Positions 8,535-17,559 are shown, numbered from the stretch's first letter. The stretch: 54,640 nucleotides of DNA from Lachnoclostridium sp. An118 (GCF_002160985.1 NZ_NFLQ01000021.1:1-54640), one strand, 5' to 3'. The notes: a model not told the origin generated them from the sequence alone. Numbers and translations are program-made.

Positions 8535-9184
8535 AGTGTCTTTCCTTTCTTTACGCTGACTGCCAGCCCGTCCCCCAGGGGGAGGATACTGGTCAGGAGC
8601 CGTTCATCGTGCTTCAGCTGGTAGAGGTACTCCCTCATTCTCTTGTGGATGGTCCGGTTGCGCCTCTCCACCGCAAAGCGGGACTCCATGACGTCCCCGT
8701 CCTGGAGCACATTGTCCGTCACAAGGACGCCGCCCTCCTCCAGGAGCCGCAGCGCCTCCGGCAGGTAATGGATGTACTGTGCCTTGGCCGCGTCCATGAA
8801 GATGAGGTCAAAGGGCCTCTCCAGGTTCCGCATCACCTCCAGGGCGTCCCCCTCCAGGAGGGTGATATCCTTCTCCTTCCCGGCCCGGCGGAAATTCTCC
8901 CTGGCAATGGGGATCCTCTTTTCATAGTTCTCTATTGTCGTGATATGGCACCCCTCCGGGGCGTAGGCGCTCATCAGGAGAGCCGAGAAGCCCACCGCCG
9001 TCCCAAGCTCCAGTATGCTGCCAGGCCTCTCGATCTGCAGCAGCACCTTCAGAAAGCTCTGGGTCTCCTTGCGGATGATAGGCACATGGTCCGCCAGCGC
9101 CCTCTCCTCGATTTCCTCCAAAAGCGGGCTTTCCGGCGTCTCCAGGGAATGGATAAATGTCGTGATTCTCTCATCAATGATCAT
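8531..9184 (-). CDS. trmR: tRNA 5-hydroxyuridine methyltransferase (O-methyltransferase family)
   Basis: This SAM-dependent class I O-methyltransferase has the SAM-binding motif 'SILELGTAVGFSALLMS' (about residues 55-71), 'DLIFMDAAKAQY' and 'LVTDNVL', as in the COMT/YrrM family. In Bacillus, TrmR methylates 5-hydroxyuridine 34 of tRNA to 5-methoxyuridine. Translational coupling to trhP (four-base overlap) fits that pathway. The ATG at 9184 follows GGGTG and gives 217 aa; an upstream TTG at 9208 would add eight residues including three Cys/Gly and looks less likely. Confidence 0.82.
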   Translation of the reverse strand: MIIDERITTFIHSLETPESPLLEEIEERALADHVPIIRKETQSFLKVLLQIERPGSILELGTAVGFSALLMSAYAPEGCHITTIENYEKRIPIARENFRRAGKEKDITLLEGDALEVMRNLERPFDLIFMDAAKAQYIHYLPEALRLLEEGGVLVTDNVLQDGDVMESRFAVERRNRTIHKRMREYLYQLKHDERLLTSILPLGDGLAVSVKKGKTL

Positions 9185-9231
9185 ATCTGCACACCCGTTT
9201 ATACACAATTACACACCAGTTACGTTAATTT

Positions 9232-9264
9232 GGGACGTAATACTTTTAAAAAGTATTACGTCCC
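9232..9264. repeat. 33-bp near-perfect palindrome between rnj and trmR
   Basis: Arms of 16 bases (GGGACGTAATACTTTT at 9232-9247 and its complement at 9249-9264) leave a one-base centre. It lies 18 bp after the RNase J stop and 47 bp before the trmR start. It may be a terminator, a processing hairpin or an RNase J autoregulation site; no clear T tract follows on the minus strand. Confidence 0.6.
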
Positions 9265-9282
9265 CTTTTACACTTTTTCAAA

Positions 9283-10956
9283 TTATCTGTCTACATCCAT
9301 AATTATCGGTAAGATCATGGGTCTTCTCTTGGTCCTCTTCCAGATGAACTCGTTCATCGTGTCGCGGACAACCAGCTTGATCTTGCTCCAGTCCGCGCCT
9401 CTCTGGCGGTGGAGACAGTTGTCCACTGCGTCCACAAGGACTTTCCTTGCGTCCTCCATCAGTCCCTCGGACTCCCGCACATAGACGAAGCCGCGGGATA
9501 CGATGTCCGGTCCGGCCAGGAGACGGTTGGTCTTCTTCTCCAGGGTCATGACCACGATGAGGATACCGTCCTCTGCCAGGTGCTGACGGTCGCGAAGAAC
9601 GATATTTCCCACGTCGCCGACGCCAAGTCCATCTACCAGCACTTCTCCGGTGTGGACTTTGTCCACCACCTTGGCCTCCTTGCTGTCAAGCTCCAGCACG
9701 TCACCGGACTGCAGCATGAACACGTTCTCCTTGGGAATGCCAAGGGACAGCGCCAGGCCCGCGTTGGCCTTTCTGTGGCGGAACTCGCCGTGGATGGGGA
9801 TGGCGTACTTCGGTTTCACAAGGGAGTATATAAGCTTCAGCTCCTCCTGACAGGCATGTCCGGATACGTGGGCATCCTGGAAGATCACGTTGGCCCCCTT
9901 CTCGGAGAGCTCATTGATGACCTTGGAGACGGATTTCTCATTTCCCGGAATGGGATTGGAGCTGAAGATAACCGTGTCTCCGGGCATGATAGTCACTTTC
10001 TTGTGGATGTCCGCCGCCATCCTGGACAGGGCCGCCATGGACTCTCCCTGGCTTCCTGTGGTGATGAGCACTGTCTTCTCCGGCGGATAGTTCTTCAGCT
10101 GGTCAATTTCGATAAGGGTCTTGTCGGGCACATTCAGGTAGCCCAGCTCCTGGGCTGTGGAGATGATGTTCACCATGCTCCGGCCCTCCACGACCACCTT
10201 CCTGTCATACTTGTAGGCAGAGTTGATGATCTGCTGCACGCGGTCCACGTTGGACGCGAAGGTGGCGATGATGATCCTTGTGTTCTTGTACTCCGCGAAA
10301 AGGTGGTCAAAGGTATGTCCCACCGTCCGCTCTGACTGGGTAAATCCTTTTCTCTCCGCGTTAGTGCTGTCCGACATGAGGGCCAGCACGCCCTTTTTCC
10401 CGATCTCGCCAAATCTCTGCAGGTCGATGGCGTCGCCGAAGACCGGTGTGTAGTCCACCTTAAAGTCTCCCGTGTGCACCACGATGCCCGCCGGCGAGTA
10501 GATGGCAAGGGCCGAGGCATCCTGGATACTGTGGTTTGTCTTGATAAACTCGATCCGGAACTGTCCCAGGTTGATGGACTGTCCGAACCTTACCACCTTT
10601 CTCCTTGTGCTCCTCAAAAGATTGTGCTCTGTCAGCTTTTTCTCAATGATACCCATTGTCAGCTTTGTGGCGTAGATGGGCAGGTTCATCTCCCTGAGCA
10701 CGTAGGAGAGGGCCCCGATATGGTCCTCGTGTCCATGTGTGATGACAAAGCCTTTGACCTTCTGGATATTGTCCTTCAGATAGGTGATATCCGGGATGAC
10801 CAGGTCGATTCCCAGCATATCATCCTCCGGGAAGGCCAGACCGCAGTCCACCACAACAATACTGTCTCCGTACTCAAAGGCAGTGATGTTCATTCCGATC
10901 TTTTCCAGACCGCCGAGCGGAATGATGCGCAGTTTTCCATTGTTTTCTTTTTTCAA
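9283..10956 (-). CDS. rnjA: ribonuclease J
   Basis: This metallo-beta-lactamase/beta-CASP ribonuclease has both endonuclease and 5'-to-3' exonuclease activity and acts in mRNA turnover and rRNA maturation in Firmicutes. The metal site is HGHEDH (74-79), with later 'HTGDFKVD' and 'SGHACQEEL' motifs. 'IPIHGEFRH' is the usual beta-CASP C-motif. At 557 aa it has the family's normal length with a full C-terminal domain. The start is ATG 10956, about 18 bp downstream of the Fur-family gene, so the two are probably in one operon. Confidence 0.95.
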   Translation of the reverse strand: MKKENNGKLRIIPLGGLEKIGMNITAFEYGDSIVVVDCGLAFPEDDMLGIDLVIPDITYLKDNIQKVKGFVITHGHEDHIGALSYVLREMNLPIYATKLTMGIIEKKLTEHNLLRSTRRKVVRFGQSINLGQFRIEFIKTNHSIQDASALAIYSPAGIVVHTGDFKVDYTPVFGDAIDLQRFGEIGKKGVLALMSDSTNAERKGFTQSERTVGHTFDHLFAEYKNTRIIIATFASNVDRVQQIINSAYKYDRKVVVEGRSMVNIISTAQELGYLNVPDKTLIEIDQLKNYPPEKTVLITTGSQGESMAALSRMAADIHKKVTIMPGDTVIFSSNPIPGNEKSVSKVINELSEKGANVIFQDAHVSGHACQEELKLIYSLVKPKYAIPIHGEFRHRKANAGLALSLGIPKENVFMLQSGDVLELDSKEAKVVDKVHTGEVLVDGLGVGDVGNIVLRDRQHLAEDGILIVVMTLEKKTNRLLAGPDIVSRGFVYVRESEGLMEDARKVLVDAVDNCLHRQRGADWSKIKLVVRDTMNEFIWKRTKRRPMILPIIMDVDR

Positions 10957-10974
10957 GCTTACACCTCCATAGGT

Positions 10975-11448
10975 TTATTTTTCCGTTATCCTTTTTTCTT
11001 CACGGCATTTTTTGCACACGCCGTAAAATTTCAGTTCATGGTCGGTCACCTGAAAGCCTGTCTCCTTCTCAATATAAGCCTCCAGGTCCTCAAGAAGATC
11101 GTCTCTGAACGCAGAGACACTCCCGCACTCCGTGCATATCAAATGGTGATGGTGATGCCGATGTCCCTCCTGCTCATCCAGGAAATCCCCGATCTCATAC
11201 CGCACGCATCCGTCGTCCAGCATGATCCGGTCCACAAGCTGCATGTCCAGGAGAAGCTGGACTGTCCGGTAAATAGTCGCAAGACCGATCTCCGGATAGT
11301 CCTCCTTTACCAGCTCAAAGATATCCTCCGCGGTCATGTGCTCATCTCCGTGCTCCGCAAGCACCTGCAGGACAAGGAGCCTCTGATTGGTCACCTTCAG
11401 GCCCTTTTCCTTCAGCATCTCTTTGAATTTTTCCTGGCTTATAGACAT
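10975..11448 (-). CDS. Fur/PerR-family metalloregulator
   Basis: This 157-aa DNA-binding repressor has a winged-helix N-domain ('GLKVTNQRLLVLQVL', 'GLATIYRTVQLL') and a C-terminal metal-binding domain. A run of five His (98-102) just before CTEC (105-108), together with CKKC (145-148), forms the structural zinc and sensory sites. The family senses Fe, Zn or peroxide; the sequence does not decide which. It is six bases downstream of the DUF1292 gene and immediately upstream of RNase J on the same strand. Confidence 0.88.
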   Translation of the reverse strand: MSISQEKFKEMLKEKGLKVTNQRLLVLQVLAEHGDEHMTAEDIFELVKEDYPEIGLATIYRTVQLLLDMQLVDRIMLDDGCVRYEIGDFLDEQEGHRHHHHHLICTECGSVSAFRDDLLEDLEAYIEKETGFQVTDHELKFYGVCKKCREEKRITEK

Positions 11449-11454
11449 AGTACA

Positions 11455-11712
11455 TTACCTTTCTATCTCGATATCCTCGAGCAGTTCTTCGAATACCTTC
11501 GACACAGCGGAAAGCTCTGTGTCATCCTCTACGATCTCGTAAATGCTTTCTGTATCTTCTGCCTCTGATCTGTCCTTCAGGATGAGACACTCCGCGTCTC
11601 CCTCCTCCGAGTCTGTGACCAGAATGTAGGACGTTCCATTGATGGTCGTCTGCTCCAGGACAAAAAACTCTGCCGTCTCCGCCCCGTCAGACCGAAATTT
11701 GATCTTTTCCAT
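11455..11712 (-). CDS. DUF1292 protein (YrzB-like)
   Basis: This 85-aa acidic protein matches the DUF1292 family by its 'FFVLEQTTINGTSYILVTD' core and Glu/Asp-rich tail. It has no known activity, but in Firmicutes it is nearly always next to ruvX and ireB, as here. The start is ATG 11712 behind AGGTG; a longer open frame upstream runs into the ruvX gene and is not needed. Confidence 0.85.
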   Translation of the reverse strand: MEKIKFRSDGAETAEFFVLEQTTINGTSYILVTDSEEGDAECLILKDRSEAEDTESIYEIVEDDTELSAVSKVFEELLEDIEIER

Positions 11713-11740
11713 TACAATACACCTCAAAAAAATCCAGTAT

Positions 11741-12190
11741 TTAAAGACGGTCCTCTCTGATGGCCGCCTCATGGTATTTCGAGTCCAGATATCCCTGCAA
11801 TATAAAAACAGCCGCAATCTTGTCAATGTATTTCTTGCGGTCTTCCCTTCTCACGTTGCTCTCAATTAAAGTCCGCTCTGCTTCTACCGTGGTCAGACGC
11901 TCGTCCCACATAATGACCTCAAGGCCGGTACGCCGGCGCAGCATCTCACCGAATTCCAAAGATTTTTCCGCCCGATCTCCCACGTCGCTGTTCATATGGC
12001 GCGGCAGTCCGAGTACAATGCTCCCGACCTCATACTCCCGTATCAGCTCCTCGATGCGGGCACACGTCTTCCTCAGCTTGTTCTCGTCCTTGCGCCAGAT
12101 GGTCTCAATCCCCTGTGCTGTAAGACCAAGGGGGTCGCTCACCGCCACTCCCACTGTCTTAGAGCCGTAGTCCAGTCCCATCACTCTCAT
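11741..12190 (-). CDS. ruvX: Holliday junction resolvase-like RuvX (YqgF)
   Basis: This 149-aa RNase H-fold nuclease has the active-site Asp in '[16 protein letters not shown]' (residue 7), plus '[17 protein letters not shown]' and '[14 protein letters not shown]', which supply the other acidic residues. YqgF/RuvX takes part in 16S rRNA 5'-end maturation and possibly in branched-DNA resolution. It lies between ireB (seven bp upstream) and the DUF1292 gene, the usual Firmicutes order. Confidence 0.93.
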   Translation of the reverse strand: MRVMGLDYGSKTVGVAVSDPLGLTAQGIETIWRKDENKLRKTCARIEELIREYEVGSIVLGLPRHMNSDVGDRAEKSLEFGEMLRRRTGLEVIMWDERLTTVEAERTLIESNVRREDRKKYIDKIAAVFILQGYLDSKYHEAAIREDRL

Positions 12191-12196
12191 ACGAAA

Positions 12197-12460
12197 TTAT
12201 TCCCATCCGTGATACTTGATATACGCTTTCAGCATCTCTTCTACCAGCTCGTCTCTCTCCACCTTCATGATCAGGCTCCTGGCGCCGTTGTGGCTCGTGA
12301 TATAGGTAGGGTCCCCTGACATGATGTAGCCGACGATCTGATTGACCGGATTGTAGCCTTTCTCGCTCAGTGCCTTGTACACGATTTCAAGTATATCCTT
12401 TGCCTGGATCTGCGGACCGCTTTCTACCTGGAAAAACTGGGTGTTGGTTAATTCTTTCAT
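12197..12460 (-). CDS. ireB: IreB-family regulatory phosphoprotein
   Basis: This 87-aa protein is of the DUF965/IreB type. It has N-terminal Thr residues ('ELTNTQFF'), which the PASTA kinase IreK phosphorylates in Enterococcus, and the conserved 'ALSEKGYNPVNQIVGYIMSGDPTYIT' core. It is thought to act as a negative regulator in cell-wall stress signalling. It is the first gene of the ireB-ruvX-DUF1292-fur-rnj group. The kinase acting on it is not in this window, unless the small kinase at 3240 does so (unlikely). Confidence 0.92.
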   Translation of the reverse strand: MKELTNTQFFQVESGPQIQAKDILEIVYKALSEKGYNPVNQIVGYIMSGDPTYITSHNGARSLIMKVERDELVEEMLKAYIKYHGWE

Positions 12461-12517
12461 ATACTCACGTCCTCCAAAAATACTTCATATTTATTCTACT
12501 CTATTCCATTCTGAAAT

Positions 12518-13852
12518 TCAATGAATTATTTGTAAACGGTTCTCAATTTCTACATTTATCAACTGATTTGCCAAATTCTCTGTCGTTTTTTGTCCGACTT
12601 TCACATATTCCTTCGTGTGCCCCACCTGGTAAATGCCGTCCTCTCTCTCCACGGCCTCCTCCATCAGGACCTCCACGCATTTCCCTATGAGCCGGTCCTC
12701 ATAGGCCTGCTGCTTGCGCCTTCCGAGGGCGATGAGCTGAGCGCTCCTTGCGTTCTTCACCTGCTCCGGCACCTGCCCCTCCATGGCGGCTGCCTTTGTC
12801 CCCTCCCGGCGGGAGTACTTGAAAATGTGGGTCTCGTAGAAGTCCACCTTATCCACAAAGGCCATGGATCTTTCAAACTCCTCCTCGCTCTCCTGGGGAA
12901 AGCCCACGATCACGTCCGTGGTCAGGGCCGGGTTGTCAAAATACTTCCGGAGGAGCTGGCATTTCTCATAATACTCCTCTGTCGTGTACCGCCGGTTCAT
13001 GCGCCGCAGCGTCTCGTCGCAGCCGCTCTGCAAAGAGAGATGGAAATGGGGGCATATCTTAGGCAGCGTGGAGAGGGTCCGCGCAAATTCCTCCGTGATG
13101 ATACGGGGCTCCAGGGAGCCCAGGCGGATACGGCAGATGCCCTCCACCTCATGGACAGCGCAGATGAGGGAGAGAAGGTCCTCCCCCTGGTCCAGGTCCA
13201 GCCCGTAGGAGCTCAAGTGGATGCCCGTCAGCACCACCTCCTTGTAGCCCTGCCCGGCCAGTGCGCGCACCTGGTCCACCACATCCTCCATACGCCTGCT
13301 GCGGACCCTCCCCCTGGCGTAGGGGATGATGCAGTAGGAGCAGAACTGGTTGCAGCCGTCCTGCACTTTGATGTAGGCCCGGGTGTGCTCGCCTGTACGG
13401 GTCAGGCGCATCTCCTCGTACTCCGGCGTGCGGCTGATATCGATGATGTCTCTTCTGCCCGCGCCTGTCTTCTCAGTCCCCGTCCCGTCTGTGTCATTCG
13501 CCTGTCTCTCCCGAAAAAACTCCTCCAGTATCCGGGCCAGCTCATGCTTTTTGTTGTTCCCGATGACAATGTCCACGCAGTCGTCCACTTCCCCGGCCTT
13601 GGCCTGGACATAGCAGCCCGCCGCCACCACCACGGCCTCCGGGTTCATCTTCCTGGCCCGGTGGAGCATCTGGCGGGATTTCCGGTCCGCCATGTTGGTG
13701 ACCGTGCATGTGTTGATGACGTAGACGTCGGCCCGCTCGTCAAAGGGTACGATCTCGTAGCCGCTCTGCTCCAGTATTTCCTGCATAGCCTCCGTCTCGT
13801 AGGCGTTTACCTTGCATCCCAGATTGTGAAGTGCTGCCTTTTTCATTTCCAA
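12518..13852 (-). CDS. mtaB: tRNA t6A37 methylthiotransferase MtaB
   Basis: This radical-SAM enzyme adds a methylthio group to t6A37 of tRNA. The N-terminal UPF0004 domain carries the auxiliary cluster Cys at 13, 49 and 80, the radical-SAM motif is CxxxCxxC at 167, 171 and 174, and a C-terminal TRAM domain (about 380-440) binds RNA. The 444-aa length is normal. An insertion of about 20 residues rich in Thr/Gly (115-135) links the first two domains. It is transcribed alone, with ireB 57 bp downstream. Confidence 0.93.
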   Translation of the reverse strand: MEMKKAALHNLGCKVNAYETEAMQEILEQSGYEIVPFDERADVYVINTCTVTNMADRKSRQMLHRARKMNPEAVVVAAGCYVQAKAGEVDDCVDIVIGNNKKHELARILEEFFRERQANDTDGTGTEKTGAGRRDIIDISRTPEYEEMRLTRTGEHTRAYIKVQDGCNQFCSYCIIPYARGRVRSRRMEDVVDQVRALAGQGYKEVVLTGIHLSSYGLDLDQGEDLLSLICAVHEVEGICRIRLGSLEPRIITEEFARTLSTLPKICPHFHLSLQSGCDETLRRMNRRYTTEEYYEKCQLLRKYFDNPALTTDVIVGFPQESEEEFERSMAFVDKVDFYETHIFKYSRREGTKAAAMEGQVPEQVKNARSAQLIALGRRKQQAYEDRLIGKCVEVLMEEAVEREDGIYQVGHTKEYVKVGQKTTENLANQLINVEIENRLQIIH

Positions 13853-13930
13853 CCTCTCTTTTCTTCTGCTCTCGTGTAAATTGTTGTATGCTTTAACGAA
13901 ATTTGCCCCAATTCTTTGGCAAATTGTTCC

Positions 13931-13959
13931 TTGACTTTTAATCCCTCAACTCTTAAGAT
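13931..13959 (+). promoter_or_regulatory. sigma-A promoter of HPr-like gene
   Basis: TTGACT (13931-13936) and TAAGAT (13954-13959) are separated by 17 bp. The element lies 40 bp before the ATG at 14000. Confidence 0.7.
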
Positions 13960-13999
13960 GATTATAGAAACTGATTAAGAGATCAAGGAGGTTATTCCA

Positions 14000-14230
14000 A
14001 TGAAAACAGTACAAATTTCTTTAAACTCAATCGACAAAGTTAAATCTTTCGTAAACGACATCACAAAGTTTGACTATGACTTTGATCTTGTATCCGGAAG
14101 ATATGTCATCGATGCAAAATCCATCATGGGTATCTTCAGCCTGGACCTTTCCAAGCCGATCGACCTGAACATCCACGCTGACGCAGGCATCGATGAAGTG
14201 CTTGAGACTCTGAAGCCATACCTTGTATAA
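14000..14230 (+). CDS. HPr-like protein lacking the phospho-His
   Basis: This 76-aa protein has the size and fold pattern of the HPr phosphocarrier family: 'IDKVKSFVNDITKFDYDFDLVSG', then 'VIDAKSIMGIFSLDLSKPI', which matches the region around Ser46 of HPr ('KSIMGVMSL'). The N-terminal His15 motif is absent; the corresponding stretch reads 'SLNSIDKV'. It therefore cannot act as a classical sugar phosphocarrier but may still be a regulatory protein. The ribosome site AAGGAGG and a good promoter suggest strong expression. It is followed by a terminator. Confidence 0.85.
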   Translation: MKTVQISLNSIDKVKSFVNDITKFDYDFDLVSGRYVIDAKSIMGIFSLDLSKPIDLNIHADAGIDEVLETLKPYLV

Positions 14231-14256
14231 TCGGACAGGTTTAAAGCGAACATATT

Positions 14257-14296
14257 AATACGCCGAAATGTGCTGACATTCCGGCGTATTTTTTAT
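14257..14296 (+). terminator. terminator of HPr-like gene
   Basis: AATACGCCG (14257-14265) pairs with CGGCGTATT (14282-14290), followed by a run of T. An inner AATGT/ACATT pair extends the stem. Confidence 0.88.
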
Positions 14297-14297
14297 T

Positions 14298-14326
14298 TGA
14301 CAGGGAACGGACTTTGTTCCCTGTCA
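14298..14326. repeat. hairpin between HPr-like gene and thiI
   Basis: Arms TGACAGGGAAC and GTTCCCTGTCA flank a seven-base loop. It lies just past the HPr-like terminator and 46 bp after the thiI stop, and could act as the 3' stem of thiI mRNA. The T tract is weak. Confidence 0.55.
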
Positions 14327-14372
14327 GATAAAAACGCTCTGCGGGATGCCCCCTGGCTCCCCGGGGACAATG

Positions 14373-15557
14373 CTACCCCTGCACGTCTATGATCTCCACC
14401 GTGTCGATGGCCGTCTGTACCAGCTCGTCAATCTTCTCCGCCAGATTTTCCTCTGACCTGTGGATGATGTTGATGTTCGGCTTTGTCACCGGATGCTTTG
14501 CCACAAAGATGGTACAGCAGTCCTCAAAGGGCTGTATGGATGTCTCGTAGGAGCCGATCCGCTCGGACACTTCCACGATCTCCTTCTTGTCAAAACCAAT
14601 CAACGGCCGGTACACCGGCAGGGTACACACCTCGTTGGTGGCCGCCAGGCTCTGCATGGTCTGGCTTGCCACCTGGCCGATGCTCTCCCCTGTGATGAGG
14701 CCCAGACAGCCGTCCTCCCTGGCAAAGTGCTCCGCAATCTTCATCATATACCTTCTCATGATGATGGTCAGCTCATCGTGGGGGCACTGGTCGTAGATGT
14801 AGAGCTGGATGTCTGTAAAATTCACCACATGGAGACGGATGGGCCCCGCGTAGGCCGCGATGATCCTGGCCAGGTCCACCACCTTCTCCTTGGCCCTCTC
14901 GCTTGTGTAGGGCGGCGCGTGGAAGTAGGTGGCCTCCAGGGCAACGCCCCTCTTGGCGATCATGTAGCCTGCCACCGGGCTGTCGATGCCGCCGGACAGA
15001 AGGAGCATGGCCTTCCCGTTTGTCCCCACAGGCATGCCTCCCGGCCCCGGGATGATCCGGGAGTAGACGTAGATGTCCTCCCTGACCTCGATGTTCAGCA
15101 TCACATCCGGATGGTGCACATCCACCCGGATTTCGGGAAATGCGTCCAGGATGGCCTCCCCGATGTCGCAGTTGATCTCCATGGAGTTCTTCGGATAATT
15201 CTTCCGGCTCCTCCTGGCCTCCACCTTGAAGGTGATGTCTTTGTCCGGGTACAGCTCATCCATGTAGGCAACCACGTCCTTTTTCAGCTGCTCAAAGCCC
15301 TGGTCCTCAAGGCGCACCACAGGGCAGATGCCCACGATGCCGAAAACTCTCTGAAGGGCCTCCGTCACCTCGTCATAGTCGTAGGGGCCGTCACAGTCCA
15401 CATAGATGCGGCCTCTCGTCTTGTAGACTTTAAAGCTGCCGTCCGCCTCCCGCAGGGCATAGCGGATCTGACGCACCAGAGCGTCCTCGAACATGTAGCG
15501 GTTCTTTCCCTTTATCCCGATCTCACCGTACTTGATCAAAAATGTGTGAAATGTCAT
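14373..15557 (-). CDS. thiI: tRNA 4-thiouridine synthetase ThiI
   Basis: This enzyme adenylates U8 of tRNA and transfers sulfur to give s4U. Its domains are an N-terminal ferredoxin-like domain, THUMP (about 60-165) and a PP-loop ATPase with SGGIDSP at 188-194. No C-terminal rhodanese domain is present, which is normal for Firmicutes; sulfur then comes directly from a dedicated cysteine desulfurase, here encoded 65 bp upstream. ATG 15557 follows AGAGGAAAG and gives 394 aa; upstream in-frame codons are not needed. Confidence 0.94.
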   Translation of the reverse strand: MTFHTFLIKYGEIGIKGKNRYMFEDALVRQIRYALREADGSFKVYKTRGRIYVDCDGPYDYDEVTEALQRVFGIVGICPVVRLEDQGFEQLKKDVVAYMDELYPDKDITFKVEARRSRKNYPKNSMEINCDIGEAILDAFPEIRVDVHHPDVMLNIEVREDIYVYSRIIPGPGGMPVGTNGKAMLLLSGGIDSPVAGYMIAKRGVALEATYFHAPPYTSERAKEKVVDLARIIAAYAGPIRLHVVNFTDIQLYIYDQCPHDELTIIMRRYMMKIAEHFAREDGCLGLITGESIGQVASQTMQSLAATNEVCTLPVYRPLIGFDKKEIVEVSERIGSYETSIQPFEDCCTIFVAKHPVTKPNINIIHRSEENLAEKIDELVQTAIDTVEIIDVQG

Positions 15558-15622
15558 AGTTCTTTCCTCTTTTCTTCCCGGTGTGCAGACCGACTGTCCC
15601 GGCACTCCCGCGGGCTCCGGTG

Positions 15623-16780
15623 TTACCGTCTCGTGTATCTGCGCAGTACTGGTACTAAATTATATAAGGTTTCCAGCGTGTAGTCAATCTCTTCTTCTGT
15701 TGTAAATTCTGACATGCTGAAGCGCAGCGTGGCGTCCAGATACTCCTTCTGGGCCCCGATTCCCTTCAGCACCCCGCTGATGGCCGGGTGGTTGGAGGCG
15801 CAGGCGGAGCCTGAGGACACGTAGATGCCCTTCTCCTCCAGAGCGTGGAGCAGGACCTCGCTCCTCACCCCGGCAAAGCCCACGCTGATGATGTGGGGCG
15901 CGCTGGTCTCGTCGCAGAGGCCGTGGATGGTGATGTCGTCCAGCTTCTGCACGCCGCCTATGAACCGGGCCTTCAGCGCCCGCATCCGCTCCACCTTCTC
16001 CTCCAGGCCGTCGTAGATGGTCTTTGCCGCCAGGCCAAGGCCCGCGATGCCGGGCACGTTCTCCGTCCCGGAGCGGATGTTCTTCTGCTGCTCCCCGCCG
16101 AAGACGATGGGCTTTATCTTCACCTGCTCGCCGATGTAGAGGGCTCCTGTCCCCTTGGGCCCGTGTATCTTGTGGCCGCTTAAGGTGAGCATGTCAATTT
16201 TCTCCTTCTTCGGGTAAATCCTGTATTTTCCAAAGCCCTGGACTGCGTCCACGTGGAACAGGATATCCTTATTATATGCCTTCACCATATCCGCCGCCTG
16301 CCGGATGGGCTGCACAGAGCCCACCTCGTTGTTCACGTACATGATGGACACAAGGATGGTCTCCGGACAGAGGGCCTCCTGCAGGGCATCCAGCTTCACT
16401 CTCCCGTACCGGTCCACCGGCAGGAAGGTGACGCGGAAATCCTCTTCCTCCTCCAGGTAGCGCATGGTGTTTAAGATCGCCGGGTGCTCGATGGAGGAGG
16501 TGATCAGGTGGTTGCCCCGGCGCCTGTTGGCCCTGGCCGCCCCGATGAGAGCCAGGTTGTCGCTCTCCGTGCCGCCGGACGTGAAGACGATCTCCTTGTC
16601 CTTCACCTTCAAAAGCTTTGCCAGTATTTCCTTTGTCTCTTTTATATAATGCTCCGCCTGCACTCCCTTGGCGTGCATGGAGGAGGGATTGCCGTAGTCC
16701 TGGCACATGACCCTGCGCACAAGGTCTCCCACGCAGTCGTAGGCACGGGTGGTGGCAGAATTGTCAAGATAAACTTCCAT
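15623..16780 (-). CDS. cysteine desulfurase (NifS/IscS type)
   Basis: This PLP enzyme takes sulfur from cysteine. The PLP-binding Lys is K204 in 'SGHKIHGPKG', and the catalytic Cys is about 327 in 'SSGSACASN'. The N-terminal 'YLDNSATT' is typical. Its position directly upstream of thiI, with no iscU or suf genes, points to a dedicated sulfur donor for s4U8, as with NifZ-ThiI in Bacillus. The start is ATG 16780 after AGGAGTGATC; an in-frame TTG at 16783 is the only alternative. Confidence 0.92.
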   Translation of the reverse strand: MEVYLDNSATTRAYDCVGDLVRRVMCQDYGNPSSMHAKGVQAEHYIKETKEILAKLLKVKDKEIVFTSGGTESDNLALIGAARANRRRGNHLITSSIEHPAILNTMRYLEEEEDFRVTFLPVDRYGRVKLDALQEALCPETILVSIMYVNNEVGSVQPIRQAADMVKAYNKDILFHVDAVQGFGKYRIYPKKEKIDMLTLSGHKIHGPKGTGALYIGEQVKIKPIVFGGEQQKNIRSGTENVPGIAGLGLAAKTIYDGLEEKVERMRALKARFIGGVQKLDDITIHGLCDETSAPHIISVGFAGVRSEVLLHALEEKGIYVSSGSACASNHPAISGVLKGIGAQKEYLDATLRFSMSEFTTEEEIDYTLETLYNLVPVLRRYTRR

Positions 16781-16821
16781 CAAAGATCACTCCTGTACTT
16801 TTTACTATTAATCTATGCGCC

Positions 16822-17559
16822 TCAGGGCTCCAGGTGATAGCCCAGGATGGCCAGCACCATGAGGGGCGCTGTCTCGGTGCGCAGGATACGCCTTCCCAGG
16901 GTGATGACCCTGGCACCGGCCTCCAGCGCCTTCTCCTCTTCCTCTCTCTCAAAGCCGCCCTCAGGCCCGATGAAGATGCCCACAGACTGGCCCGGCTGTA
17001 TCTCCTCTATGACCTTTCTCGTGTAGTCCATGCCCTCTGCCAGCTCGTAGGGAAAGAGGACCACATCCAGACTGCCGGCCGCCTCCAGGGCCTCGTCAAA
17101 GCTGCACACCCCCTTCACCTCCGGGATGATGCCCCGGCCCGCCTGCTTGGCCGCGCTTTTGGCGATCTCGTTCCACCGCTTTACCTTTTTCTCCGCCTTG
17201 GGGCCGTCCAGCTTTACCACGGAGCGCTTCGCCGCCACGGGAACCACCGCGTAGGCGCCAAGTTCCACCGCCTTCTGCACCACCAGCTCCATCTTATCGC
17301 TCTTGGGAAGCCCCTGGAAGAGCCAGATGGGGGAGGGAAGCTCTGTATCCAGCTCTCTCTCCTCCTCTATCTCAAGCCGGGCCCGGCCCTCCTCATAGCC
17401 GCTGACCTGGCAGACATATTTGCGGTTGTTGCCGTCGCTGACCTCCAGCCTCTCGCCCGTTTTCATGCGGAGCACATTTTTCATGTGGTTCACATCAGAG
17501 CCTTCTATATAAATGTATGGCTTTTCCACCTGATCCGGCGTCACAAAAAAATGCTGCAT
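16822..17559 (-). CDS. rsmE: 16S rRNA m3U1498 methyltransferase RsmE
   Basis: This SPOUT-class methyltransferase acts on helix 44 of 16S rRNA. The N-terminal PUA-like part contains 'HMKNVLRMKTGE', and the SPOUT knot is marked by 'SVGIFIGPEGGFEREE' and 'ITLGRRILRTETA'. The 245-aa length is normal. Its start is immediately next to the prmA stop (17559/17560), so the two are translated together. Confidence 0.94.
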   Translation of the reverse strand: MQHFFVTPDQVEKPYIYIEGSDVNHMKNVLRMKTGERLEVSDGNNRKYVCQVSGYEEGRARLEIEEERELDTELPSPIWLFQGLPKSDKMELVVQKAVELGAYAVVPVAAKRSVVKLDGPKAEKKVKRWNEIAKSAAKQAGRGIIPEVKGVCSFDEALEAAGSLDVVLFPYELAEGMDYTRKVIEEIQPGQSVGIFIGPEGGFEREEEEKALEAGARVITLGRRILRTETAPLMVLAILGYHLEP

